Assembly: GCA_024195585.1 (NCBI GenBank)
Contig: SWBL01000490.1
Coordinates: forward strand, 1-27,681
DNA length: 27,681 nt
Source: Aureobasidium sp. EXF-3400
Taxonomy: Eukaryota; Ascomycota; Dothideomycetes; Dothideales; Saccotheciaceae
Direction of reading: 5' to 3'
Shown here: positions 8,871 to 19,091 of the stretch, piece after piece
How positions within the stretch are numbered: the stretch's first letter is position 1
Layout: each line of letters opens with the position of its first letter
Program-made: the position numbers and the translations under genes
The notes under the pieces: model-generated
What the model saw: only the letters and a program-made list of their open reading frames with translations
Told to the model about the DNA's origin: nothing
The model's database searches: none

Positions 8871-11800
8871 ATGGCTCCGAAACACAAGGATGGCGACGTT
8901 GTCGCTGTGGTAAGCAGATCCAATGATTGCAACAAGTTTGACAAATGCTGATATCTAACAGATTCCTGGACAATACATCTCATGGTTGCATACCGTAGTG
9001 GCATATGCTGCTTTCCTGGGAGCTCTGATAGTTGGAATGTGAGTTTTGGGCGTACCGTATACTCAGACCAGTATACTGACAAGCCCAGTGCCCTCCACTA
9101 TGAGAAGATTGTGCAGAATGAGCACTTTGTACGTCTCGCCGACAAGTCCTTGATGGAATTCTCGCTGACAATTGTACAGGGCTACCCTATCGAATGGTTC
9201 CCCTCGGTTTCTGCCACGATTGGCGACCGATACCCCGAACGCTCCGTCTTCCAAGTCTTCATCGCAATCACGTCTGGTTAGTAGAAGCCTCAATTGGCAG
9301 AAAGAGCATTGTCTGAACAACGTCCTAGGTCCTCGTTTCCTGCTCGTCGCATTGTGGTACATCTTGACATCGAGACCCAACCAGACTCTCCCCAAGTTCA
9401 TCCTGGGTGTTGGCATCTTCAGAACCTTCACCTGTGGAGGCTGGACCTATGTCACGTCTACCGACGACCATGACTGGCACGACATCTTCATGATTTCCTA
9501 CCTGGTCGCAACTCTGCCCTGGACCATTGGCTGCATCGCCCTGAGCCCCAACAACCCCAAGGCTATCTACTACCGCAAGCTCTTCGGTGGTGCCTTCTTC
9601 GCCACCCTTGTACCTCTGGTCTACTTCTTCATCCAGCACAAGGTCCACAAGGTGCCCGGCGCATACACCATCTACGCTTTCTTCGAGTGGGCCCTCGTCC
9701 TCTTGGATGTTGCCTTTGACGCTGTCACTGCACTCGACTTCAGCAGCCTCGAGCTGATCGTCAAGGATACCAAGGGAATCAGCAAAGGGTATGTCAATTG
9801 GCTTCCCAAATAGTGGTATGCTGCAACCACAGTGCCTGCCAGACACAGAAGTGCTGACCAATTCTTCGAACAGCACCAACCAAAGAGTGGCCGACAAGCT
9901 TGCAGAGACCGAAAAGGACAAGCCCGTTGGTCAGATTTTTGCTACCACTTACTCCAAGAGCGACATGTTCGACGCCTTGGCTGATGTCTACCTTGGCTTC
10001 ACCTTCTGGTCCGTCTTGACTGGCTTGGGCTTGTTGATCTGGTACTTCCCTCTCTGGCACATGGGTCTTTCCGGCTACGAGGCCTTCGTCATGGCCCCCA
10101 TCTCTCCCTTCTTGCTCGGCATATCTTCAATTCGCAGACTTGTTGTTCACAACATCCGCATCGTCCATTTCCTCGCGCTCTCAGGTCTTGTTGCATTCCT
10201 GATTCCCAGGCCCGAGTTCCGCCTGCTCGCCGTTGGATTCTCCGTCTTCATGTCGGCCCTCGCATGGTCTGCTACCTGGTGGTCGGAGCGTGCTCAGCCT
10301 GCCCGTCTAGAAGCTCGCATCTCGGCCTTCTCCCTCGGTCTGCTTACTTCAAGTGTCGCAAAGTATGCTTGCCAATCTAACAACCCAATCTGGCCTGCTG
10401 TTCACGCCGAGAACGGTGGTTGGAACCACACTGGTCTCATCCTTGCCATCGTCGCCATCCTGAGAGTCACTCGTAAGCCGCTTGACCCTCGTGCTGACGT
10501 GCCTGGCTACAAGGCTGTAACCGGTTCTTCTTTCCCTGCTGCCCTTGGTTTCGCTGGTCTGATGTTTGGATTGCACACCCTTCTCTCAGACTCGAGTACC
10601 ATGATTTCGTGGGTCTGGGAAGGCTTCCCAATCCGCGGTCCCATCGCTGTACCTCACGGTAACTACACCTTCCTCGCCATGGCTTTCGGTCTGCTCATCG
10701 GAATCTACTACCCTGTCTTTGCTCGCAGCTGGACTTTCTACGGCATCGGTTCCCTTGGCGCCGCTTTTCTCACTGCCTTCTCTCACTGGTCAGGCTTCTA
10801 CGGTGGTTTGGCTCTTGCTACTTACCTGATGGCTGCCGTTCCCGTCTTGATCGGCAATGCTGCTCGCTACCCACCTGGTCGCACATTCTTCCTTGGCTTC
10901 CTGTTCTACAACTTTTTGGTCCTTGCTCACGTCTGGACCGTTGCATACGCGTTTGTACCTGGTGGTCCTCTTTTGCGTGAGCATACCGACTACGTTATGA
11001 CAGCTATGATGCTGTGCATCGGCTGCGGTGTCTTTTCTGCTACCGCTTCCGAGACCAAGCGCTCCAAGTCTGCCCCTGCCAATCCTTACGCTCGCAAGCA
11101 ACGGTCCCATTACATCTACATTTTGGTTGGCCTTCAGCTTCTCGGTGCCTCCATCTCGTACCTTCGCTTCCCTACCTACGATTACACTCCTTACCACGCA
11201 CCGGAGAAGACTATTACAGCTGGTATCTGGACAACCCACTTCGGTCTTGACAACCCCATGTGGACATCGGAGCGTCGCATTGGAGCTCTTGTCAAGGAGA
11301 TGGAGCTTGACGTCTTCGGTTTGCTCGAATCAGATACCCAGCGTATCATCATGGGCAACCGTGATTCTACCCAATATCTCGCTGAGGAGCTCGGCATGTA
11401 TGTCGATTACGGTCCGGGACCAAACAAGCACACATGGGGTTGCGCTCTGCTCTCTAAGTTCCCGATCGTAAACTCCACACACCACTTGCTTCCTTCGCCT
11501 GTTGGTGAGCTTGCTCCTGCCATCCACGCTACTCTTGACGCCTATGGTGAGATGATTGACGTCTTCCTCTTCCACTCTGGTCAAGAAGAGGACCCAGAGG
11601 ACAGACGTCTGCAGTCCGAGTACCTCGCCGATCTCATGGGCGCGACCCCTCGTCCTGCTATCCTGCTCTCCTACCTTGTTACCAAGACTGGCGAGGGTAA
11701 CTACAACACTTATGTTTCTGAGCGCAGTGGCATGAGAGACATTGATCCTAGCGATAATTGGGATAGATGGTGCGAGTACATTTTGTACAAGGGCTTGAGA

Positions 11801-12073
11801 AGATCAGGATATGCCAGAGTCTCCAGAGGCACCATCACTGACACCGAACTCCAGGTAAGCATTCTGTCTCTTCTCTTCCTACTTCCTTTGAACTTCATAC
11901 TAATCTGTAATTCACAGGTCGGCAAATTCGTCGTTGGCCAGCCTGAAGGCGGTAACGATCAAATCTCTGAGAATCAAGTTCCCGAGGGTCTGCGCTTCCC
12001 TGCTATGTTCAGGGGTGAGGGTGTCAGAGGTCACAGATATCACGTCTTCGATGAGCCTAGATACTATGCTTGA
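8871..12073 (+). CDS. CWH43: CWH43: GPI-anchor ceramide remodelling protein (949 aa)
   Basis: Seven exons: 8871-8909, 8962-9038, 9089-9128, 9180-9276, 9329-9788, 9874-11854 and 11918-12073. All introns are GT...AG with intact frame, giving 949 aa against 953 in yeast Cwh43. Residues about 15-235 form a multi-span PGAP2/FRAG1-like region ([17 protein letters not shown] is typical). About 260-680 is a second multi-span region. About 687-949 is the endonuclease/exonuclease/phosphatase-like domain, with [35 protein letters not shown] and [12 protein letters not shown]. In yeast, Cwh43 in the secretory pathway replaces the diacylglycerol of GPI anchors with ceramide. The GPI-anchored GH72 enzyme encoded about 7 kb downstream is a plausible client. 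Introns crowd the 5' end. The last intron is 63 nt and stop-free. Confidence 0.94.
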
Positions 12074-12388
12074 GCATCTCGTGTCGACAAGTATTAGCTG
12101 GGCACAAAATGCATTGTTTTAGAGAAGAATATTGTAGCATTTTAGAAGTTCTTTCATTGTACCTTTATCATCAGTAAATCGTTCTTTCCATTCTACAGCG
12201 CTTTCCTAGTCTAAGGAAACTATGAACTGTCTGCGATGCACATGCGCACGAGCGTCACAGAAACAACAAAAGAACACCTGATGAGAGACAGGAGTATGTA
12301 TAGAGAAGAGAATCATATAATCGTGCAAGTGCTATGGACCATCTAGAGACAAAACAGTATAAGGAACTATCATAAGAAATCCCCCTCT
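12074..12388. other. Intergenic between convergent 3' ends
   Basis: The 3' flanks of CWH43 (+) and the Ser/Thr-rich gene (-) meet here. AT-rich stretches may hold 3' processing signals, but no element can be pinned down. Confidence 0.6.
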
Positions 12389-13222
12389 TTACATCTTGGT
12401 ATATCCATTGCCACCAGTAATAACCACATTGAACGAAGCTCTCCAGCTACCAACATTAACAGCATTAGCCTCACTAACCGCCGTCGAGTAAAAAGCACAC
12501 TTGACATTAACCTGAGGAGCAGGATTGGTGCAACCCTCTCCAGGCACGAGCTTCGGGCTTCTCTCAAAGTAAATGTTGAAACCCTTGCAAGAGGCATTGC
12601 TGTCGCACATGGCAGCGCATTGGGCAGGTGAGTAAGATGACAACTCAGTGTACCACATGTAACCTGCTTGAGAGACGGAAGCGTAGAAACCTGCAAAGCG
12701 CCAGACGTAGTTGGCAGGGACGGCGGCAGACATGTATTGAGCGCGCAGAGTGGAGTCTTTGAGGAAGGCGGAGGGGGCGGCGTTGGAAGGGGTGTAGGTG
12801 TAGCCGAAGTTGGGCATTGGGGAGCAGGCTGCTGAGTTTGAAGTTGCAGAAGCAGCAATAGAGGAAGTAGTGCTAGCGGCACGACGTTGGCGTTTCTTGC
12901 TGCTGGTGCTACTGGCTTTGGTGGATGAGGAGCTTGCTTTGGTGGATGATGATGCAGTGGGCTTTGGTGATGAGGTGGAGGCTGCAGTGGAGCTCATTTT
13001 TGCGACTGCAGTGGCAGCGACAGGGGAACCGGTGATTGAGGTTGTGGTCAGCACAGCTTTGGGGCTTTGTGAGGCCATTTGCGAGAGGATGGATGAAATG
13101 GCTGAGTCGGTGTTTTGAATGGTGACTGGGCAGGTTGTGCAAACACTGCTAGGCTTGCTGGAAATGGCAGCGGCCTCTGCGATAGCAGCCAGAACCGGAA
13201 GAGCGAGAATTGAGAAACGCAT
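12389..13222 (-). CDS. Secreted Ser/Thr-rich protein with Kex2-like site and Cys-rich C-terminal domain (277 aa)
   Basis: A single exon. The start at 13222 is chosen because it gives a signal peptide (MRFSILALPVLAAIAEA); the frame is open further upstream, but that extension is not signal-like. CTTC at residues 28-31 follows the signal. Residues 75-130 are Ser/Thr/Ala/Lys-rich and likely O-glycosylated, and contain KKRQRR (109-114), a probable Kex2-type processing site. Residues 133-277 form the folded part, with AQCAAMCDSNASCKGFNIYFERSP and a C-terminal ASFNVVITGGNGY. This resembles an apple/PAN-like module common in unnamed fungal secreted proteins, where two Cys-rich helical turns precede a GFN-type strand. 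There is no GPI signal or transmembrane tail. The function is unknown; wall or extracellular location is inferred. Confidence 0.82.
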   Translation of the reverse strand: MRFSILALPVLAAIAEAAAISSKPSSVCTTCPVTIQNTDSAISSILSQMASQSPKAVLTTTSITGSPVAATAVAKMSSTAASTSSPKPTASSSTKASSSSTKASSTSSKKRQRRAASTTSSIAASATSNSAACSPMPNFGYTYTPSNAAPSAFLKDSTLRAQYMSAAVPANYVWRFAGFYASVSQAGYMWYTELSSYSPAQCAAMCDSNASCKGFNIYFERSPKLVPGEGCTNPAPQVNVKCAFYSTAVSEANAVNVGSWRASFNVVITGGNGYTKM

Positions 13223-15073
13223 TGTGTGTGTGGTGTAAAGAGTGTAGACTGTTGTAGTAGTTGTTGGAAGAGAGTGTAGTAGTAGTTGATATAGAGAGTG
13301 ACTGAAGCCTTGAGCTTGGGAAGAGAGTGTATTGGTATAGCGAAAGAATGTGAAGTTGCTTGATGATAGAGTAAAGAGAAGGGATATCAACGGTACATAT
13401 ATACACGAACCACTGACGGTAAAATCTGGTATACCAAACCTGTCGAGGATCTCGGCCCTCATGGTGGATGGATCGGGTCTCACATTGGAAAACGCTCTAG
13501 TTCGTCTACCGGCCGAAAGATCGGCGGGGTGGCTTCCTGAATTCTTCTAGAACACTTACCTTCTCGACTCGTGAGATATGCTTGATCTTAATCTTTTTTT
13601 TCTGGTGTAGGTTTTACATTGCGTACCTGCTGATGTGTCGTCAGAGTCGTCCGTCATCAACACACAGCTCAACACCAACACAATACCAATGCAACAGTGT
13701 ATCTAGTACTGCTCACTGCCCTCGAGAAACGAGGCTCAAGAGTGAGACCCTGTGTTACGGGCGAGAAGGGTTTTCAGAGCTGCGGCTCAAACATACTCTT
13801 TGAACATACCAAATCAAGCAGGTCTTCAGGGCAACACAATAGTCCGAGCCACCTACCAAGCCATCTGTATCTTCACGATCGCCAGCAAGACCGAAAGATA
13901 GGGATGTGATCAAACCGTTTGCAAGAGCACGAGCAAAGGACGAGACCGTTGTGTGGCTTGACTCCAAGCTCTATTGATTGTCTTAGATGCTTACTCGACA
14001 TCCGAATTGAGCCGGATGCACTGTTTCTCCTGTGAAAAATCTGGTTGAAGACGAATTACTAGGAGCCAGTGGGCTTGGTATTCAATCGAGACCGGAAGGA
14101 GACTTTTGTATATGGATCAGGAGATGTTCCTTGAGAGTGGTGGCTTTTCGGAGGATTGACCGACTATTTTAGGACGAATGAGAGGCAGTGCAGGACGTGC
14201 TATTCTTGCCTGTCATGTTAGGGTTTTGTCATCCATTACACTGCGCCTCAGAGATCGAGGTTTGCTGAAGAGTGCGAGGAAGGACGTGTTGAGACAGAAG
14301 AGATGAGGTGGCTGGGATCGCTGGGCGACGTTGTGGAGTCTTGTCCGCCATCGGTCATCGGGTTCGTTACCGCCGAGGTTCTCGCTGTAGTGTATCACCC
14401 TGTCCTTATGCATCTCCTATCATATCGCAGCCAACCAGATCTGTATCGTTGCGATTGCTGTGCTGTGAAGACCACATTGGCCATCTGAAGCCTTCTATCC
14501 ATTTCGAATCACTGTATGTAAGGCGTATTGAGCATAACATGGTATATCCTTGGTTGGGAATAAAGACGGAGTGATACCGTACAATCTTTGAGCACTTCAT
14601 TGAGAAACTGTTGTTCAGAACCACGAATTGAACATAAACCCACACCGCGGCATTCATTCGACTCATGACTGCACGAACCATATAAAAATTCCATGTTCCA
14701 CCTGCTCATATGAGTAGTACCATATAAAATAACGAATGTGACCCATGGTGTCGATTTGAAGTTGTCGAAGTCGAGAAATCATATGCTTGGGGTACGACCC
14801 TGTCAGTGGCTGGGCTTTCTGGCGCTAGAGCGAATTCATTTCTTGACAACACTTCTCAGTCACAACAAGGTCAAGTGTACACAAGACATGATAATCGACC
14901 TTTCATTTCAATTTGAGGATACATGACTAATACTTATCGCGATGATGAAAAGAAGCAGAAGAACAAGAAATATGAGAAAGGAGAAACACACAACCTCTCC
15001 TTCCCCTCATGCAGAACTATCCACCAAAATTTCCAATATCCTTCCATGCTCGAGTTTTGATCCCGAAGACTCC
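13223..15073. other. 1.85-kb intergenic region, no gene recognised
   Basis: This covers the promoter of the Ser/Thr-rich gene (minus strand, pyrimidine-rich leader at about 13225-13380) and the 3' flank of the large Ser-rich gene. Open frames at 13582-14926 on both strands are short, many begin at non-ATG codons, and none shows a domain. An 11-bp direct repeat, ACCATATAAAA, occurs at 14677-14687 and 14719-14729. No RNA gene or transposon was recognised. Confidence 0.5.
13396..13404 (-). promoter_or_regulatory. Candidate TATA element of the Ser/Thr-rich secreted-protein gene
   Basis: GTATATATG on the minus strand lies about 175 bp upstream of the chosen ATG, followed by a CT-rich leader. The position and sequence suit a fungal TATA box, but nothing else confirms it. 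Confidence 0.35.
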
Positions 15074-18000
15074 TCAAGCACAAAGAAGAACGCAAGTGGC
15101 TGGTGTAGTGGCAGTGTCGCAAGTCAATGTCGAATTTACCACAACAGCACCAACCTGTTGGTTGGAAAAGTTGACTGCAAGTTGTGTGCTACCATCAGTT
15201 GATCCTTGGATACCGATGTTCGCGGTAGCCGATCCTTGGTCTTGACCGACTGCATAGTATCTGTAGACCAAGACACCAGGATTGGCGGTGTCATAGCTGA
15301 CAGTGAAGTGGTAAGTCTCGTAAGTGCCACCACGACCAAGGCGATACTCATAAGTCACAGTGGTGGCTGTGGTCTCGTAGAAGATACCTTCGTCGAGGTT
15401 GTTCGCATCCTTGATCAGGTCGTCGAAGAAGGGGGCTGCAGCATACAAGGGAATGTAAGGGTTAGGAAGGCCAGGCTGATTGTCGTAGCTAGTGGTGCCG
15501 TCAATCAGAGTAAGAAGCTAAAGTTAGAAATTCAGCAAGTCTCGAAACACGGTGAATCGGAGGACTACTTACACCATTGGTGGTTGGGAAAGTCTGGGCT
15601 GAGGATCCTCCGTAGATTTCCATCTGGAAAGGAAGGTCGACCTCACAATACGAGTCGTCCTCTTCAGTATCTATCGGGTCACCGAAGTCACAACGAGTCG
15701 GGCTGGCAAGGAGACCGTTGTAAGTGGATGTTGAGCCATCGGGATTGACAACCGTAGGACTGCCGGAACCAGCAGGAAGAGGAGGTGAAGAACATGCTGG
15801 CGAAGACGAAGCAGAGCTGCTACTCCCGCTTCCAGTACCTGTACCAGCACCACTCGAAGCAGCAGGTGCAGGAGACGAGGCAGATGCCGCAGAAGAAAGT
15901 GCGGCAGGAGATGAAGCTGAAGGTGCGACAGACGATGATGAAGAAGATGCGGTAATAGTGGCAGGGGACATGAGAATTGCCTCAGCGATGGTGTCTGCAA
16001 CTGGGGTATCACTCTGATCGCCGGCATTCTTCTTGAGGTAACACGTTCCTCCAGTCATGTCGCTATTGCCTGAGAAAGTCAAAGCTCCACAATCGGGAGT
16101 ACTGTCGCAAGCAGCAAAACATCCGTTGATGCCGTTGCCATTGACTTGAACAGTAGTGATGAGGGCACCCTGGCCGTCTCGAGCACAGATAATGGCATAA
16201 CTGGCACCTTGGGCATCCGTGATGGTTGTACCGTTCATGGCAGGACATCTAGGCGGACCGCCAGTGGGGGCCGCGGTAGCTGTCGATGTAGTCGTGGGAG
16301 GGCCACTGCCAACAGCTAGACCGTTTCTGATACCAGCAACGTGGTTCGCAGCAGCAGGCTGGAAAGTGAGTCCACCGTTCGTGACAGGCATCTTGAGGTA
16401 GCAATTTCCAGTGTAAACCCAACCACCGCAACCGTAAACAGCATCACACTGGGTCATACAGCCATTAAAGTCTGGTGAAGCGCCGCTAAGAGTTCCACCT
16501 AAAGTTGTGTCTGAACCACATTTGATCTGGTAGGTAGCGCCATTGGCATCAGCAACCGTCTGGTTGTCGACGGATGGACAGGAGTAGGTGGTCTGTGATA
16601 TGACAGCAGACGGGGCAGAGGAAATAGTGTTCGCGGTTGTCGCAGCCGAAGAATATTGAGAAGAAGACATAAGTGGTGCGGTAGAAGAGGCAGCAGAAGA
16701 TGAAGCACTTGATGCTCCACTAAGAGTACTGCTTGAAGCTGCACGTGACGATGAGCTAGCACCTGCAGAAGACAAGACCCGTGCAGCAGATGAGGAAGTT
16801 CCGGCAACTGATGAGGATGATGAGGCTGATGATGGTGACGATGACAATCCGGCGTTCAGAGCCGAAGATATGGATTGGATCGTGGAAGAAGCAGATTGAG
16901 CAGCAGAAGAAACAGCGGAAGATATGATAGGAGCACTGGATGATGCAGATGCAGTAGAAGAAGAACCCATCGCAGAGCTCGACGAGGCACTTGCAACGCC
17001 ACCAGGATGAGCCGGCACGTTCCTGATACCAGAAACTGTGCCTTTGGCAGAAGAAGGTTGGAATGTGATACCAGAGGAAGAAGTGCCGGTCGTTATGTAA
17101 CAGGTGTCCACGCCATTGAAAGTCCACGCTGTACAGCCATCAGTCTGGTCGCAGCCCGTCATGCATTCGTTCAAGTCACTCGCAGACTCAGCGCGTGACG
17201 CACCCGCTCCAGAGAGACTGTCGTTGCAACCGAGTTGGTACATGCCACCCATGTTGGACTGAACCATCTCATTGTTGTTGACAGGGCATGAATAAGTTGT
17301 CTCGGGAGGTGTACTGCTCGTGGAAGCGGCAGCACTGGATGTGCTCGAGCTGGGGACGACGACAGGGCCAATCCCGCTAACCGATCCCAAACTGGTACTG
17401 GCGGAACTGCTACCAGCCGCAGAGCTAGGACCTCCGGCAAGTGGAGAGGATATGCCAGCGGCGATCGAAGACAGGACGGAAGAGGCTGATGGTAATGCCA
17501 TGGACTCCATCATGGAAGGAGCAGACATGACCCCCGAAGACATCGAGGCCATCGAAGAGACAGATGATGCTGAAGATGACACAGAGGATAGCTGTGACGA
17601 CAATTTCGACGCAATCGAGGAACCAACGGCTGCTGCAGATGATGAAGCTGCCGAACCAGAGCCCGAAGCACCTGAAGAGCTTCCACCATTTGGCAGGAGA
17701 CTGGATACGGTACTCAACGGAGCGCCTGAAGCGCCAGAAGAAGTTGAAGATGGGACAATTCCAGTGCCGTTGTTGACCAAAGGCTCAACATATAGTATGA
17801 CCGGACTCCAGCTTCTCTGTGCCTCCATGGGACCAAGGAATTTGGCAAGAATCTGAGCATTTTCGAGCAGACCTGGAGGCAGCTTGTAGAACTGAGCTGT
17901 GCCATTGGTAAACAAGGCATTGGTCCAGTTTAGCATTCTGTTGTTGACAGAGAAGGTCGTGTTGATAGGCAGATCATAATCGGTAATGCCAAATGCTTGA

Positions 18001-18389
18001 TCAACAACGTTGAAGTTGGTCGCGACATGACTGCCGTTCAAAGTAGCAAGTCGGCCTTCGTTGATGGTGTAAACTGCCGCAAGCGAAGAATTGGTAGTCG
18101 TGTTTCCATTAGCAGTCAGCCAGTATGGAGCGGTATCTTGGTCTGGGTAACCAGATACGTCAACTTGCTGCAGTCGAACCACGAATGGTGCACCGCCATT
18201 GGCGGCTGCATCAGTCCAAGGTGTAGGCTGAACAGTCACAGTCGACTGAATGACTGTGGTGGACGTGCCAGATGTGTAGGTTGCGCTACAGGCACTGACG
18301 TGAGTTGTGAGGGTGATAGTCTGTGCACTACATGCTTGTGAAAAGAAAGACAACGCAGAGGCGATTGAGAGGATTCGACGAGAAAACAT
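15074..18389 (-). CDS. Large secreted Ser-rich protein with three apple/PAN-like modules (1086 aa)
   Basis: Two exons: 18389-15573 and 15517-15074, with a 55-nt intron (GTAAGT...TAG) in phase 0. MFSRRILSIASALSFFSQACSAQ is a signal peptide. Residues 23-215 form an N-terminal domain with many NxT/S sequons. Ser-rich linkers at about 220-350, 460-590 and 810-860 separate three modules at about 365-455, 600-690 and 712-803. Each module starts with a CP pair, has a CMTGCD/CMTQCD/CFAACD motif and a later C-Y-(L/I) motif; the first two end in GIRN. These match the apple/PAN pattern. The C-terminal 220 residues (PFQMEIYGG..., then FYETTATTVTYEYRLGR) are a separate beta-rich domain I cannot name. No GPI signal or transmembrane tail is visible. 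It is likely an extracellular or wall glycoprotein, possibly carbohydrate- or protein-binding. The function is not known. Confidence 0.85.
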
Positions 18390-19091
18390 CTTGTGTCTGC
18401 CTCTAGAGGCGGGACAGCGAGATGGAAAAGTGTATCAGAGCGAACGTGGTACCACAACCAGCTAACGAGTTGAAAGGAACGACTGAGATAAAGGAAGAGA
18501 GCGATCCGCGCGGAAGACATTGTGCACGCGATTTAACCAAGCAAGATCGAGGAATGAAAAACATACCTCTAGTTTGATGGGCCAAGATGGGGAGGAATGC
18601 ACAACCATCCCTCCCTGCGTACCAATTTGGACCGCGTCACTCACATGCCACAAAGCATGCTTAACTGATTTGGACCACAGCAATTAGTGGCTTGAATCAG
18701 ATCTGGGATGGAGAAGTTGTTCAGAGGTCAGTGACTAGTATAAGGCGTAGGATACAGGAAATATTCAGACCTATTGCATAGTATTAGCGCAGGATCCCCT
18801 GGAGAAAGACCATCATCTTTACAGGTTCAAGCATTGCGACGAGACCTGTTGATAGCACATGATGAGAGCGAGTTGTGAGGTAAAAAGACAAAGCCATATT
18901 ATTCGCAGGCCTATTCGAGGTAAAACAAACTGGTATGAAATAGAGAGACGCGTACGTCATAATACTAGAAACATGAAGCGCAATGAAAGCCGATCCAATA
19001 GGCCCGCCAACATGGTGCAGCGGAGCCTTTATTTATTCTGAACCATCAAATCCACAGACCAGCAATGCATGATGAAGTCGCTTTTAGCTGT
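18390..19091. other. Intergenic, promoter of the Ser-rich apple-domain gene
   Basis: This lies between the 3' end of the GH72 gene and the start of the large Ser-rich gene, both on the minus strand. It must contain the latter's promoter. No TATA box, repeat or further gene was recognised. Confidence 0.55.

Noticed and set aside
13223..13483. N-terminal extension of the Ser/Thr-rich secreted protein
   Set aside because: The frame is open upstream, but the extension is CT-rich leader-like sequence and would bury the clear signal peptide that starts at 13222.
17320..17856. 178-codon acidic open frame on the plus strand opposite the Ser-rich gene
   Set aside because: It is the reverse complement of Ser-rich repeats and is low-complexity only.
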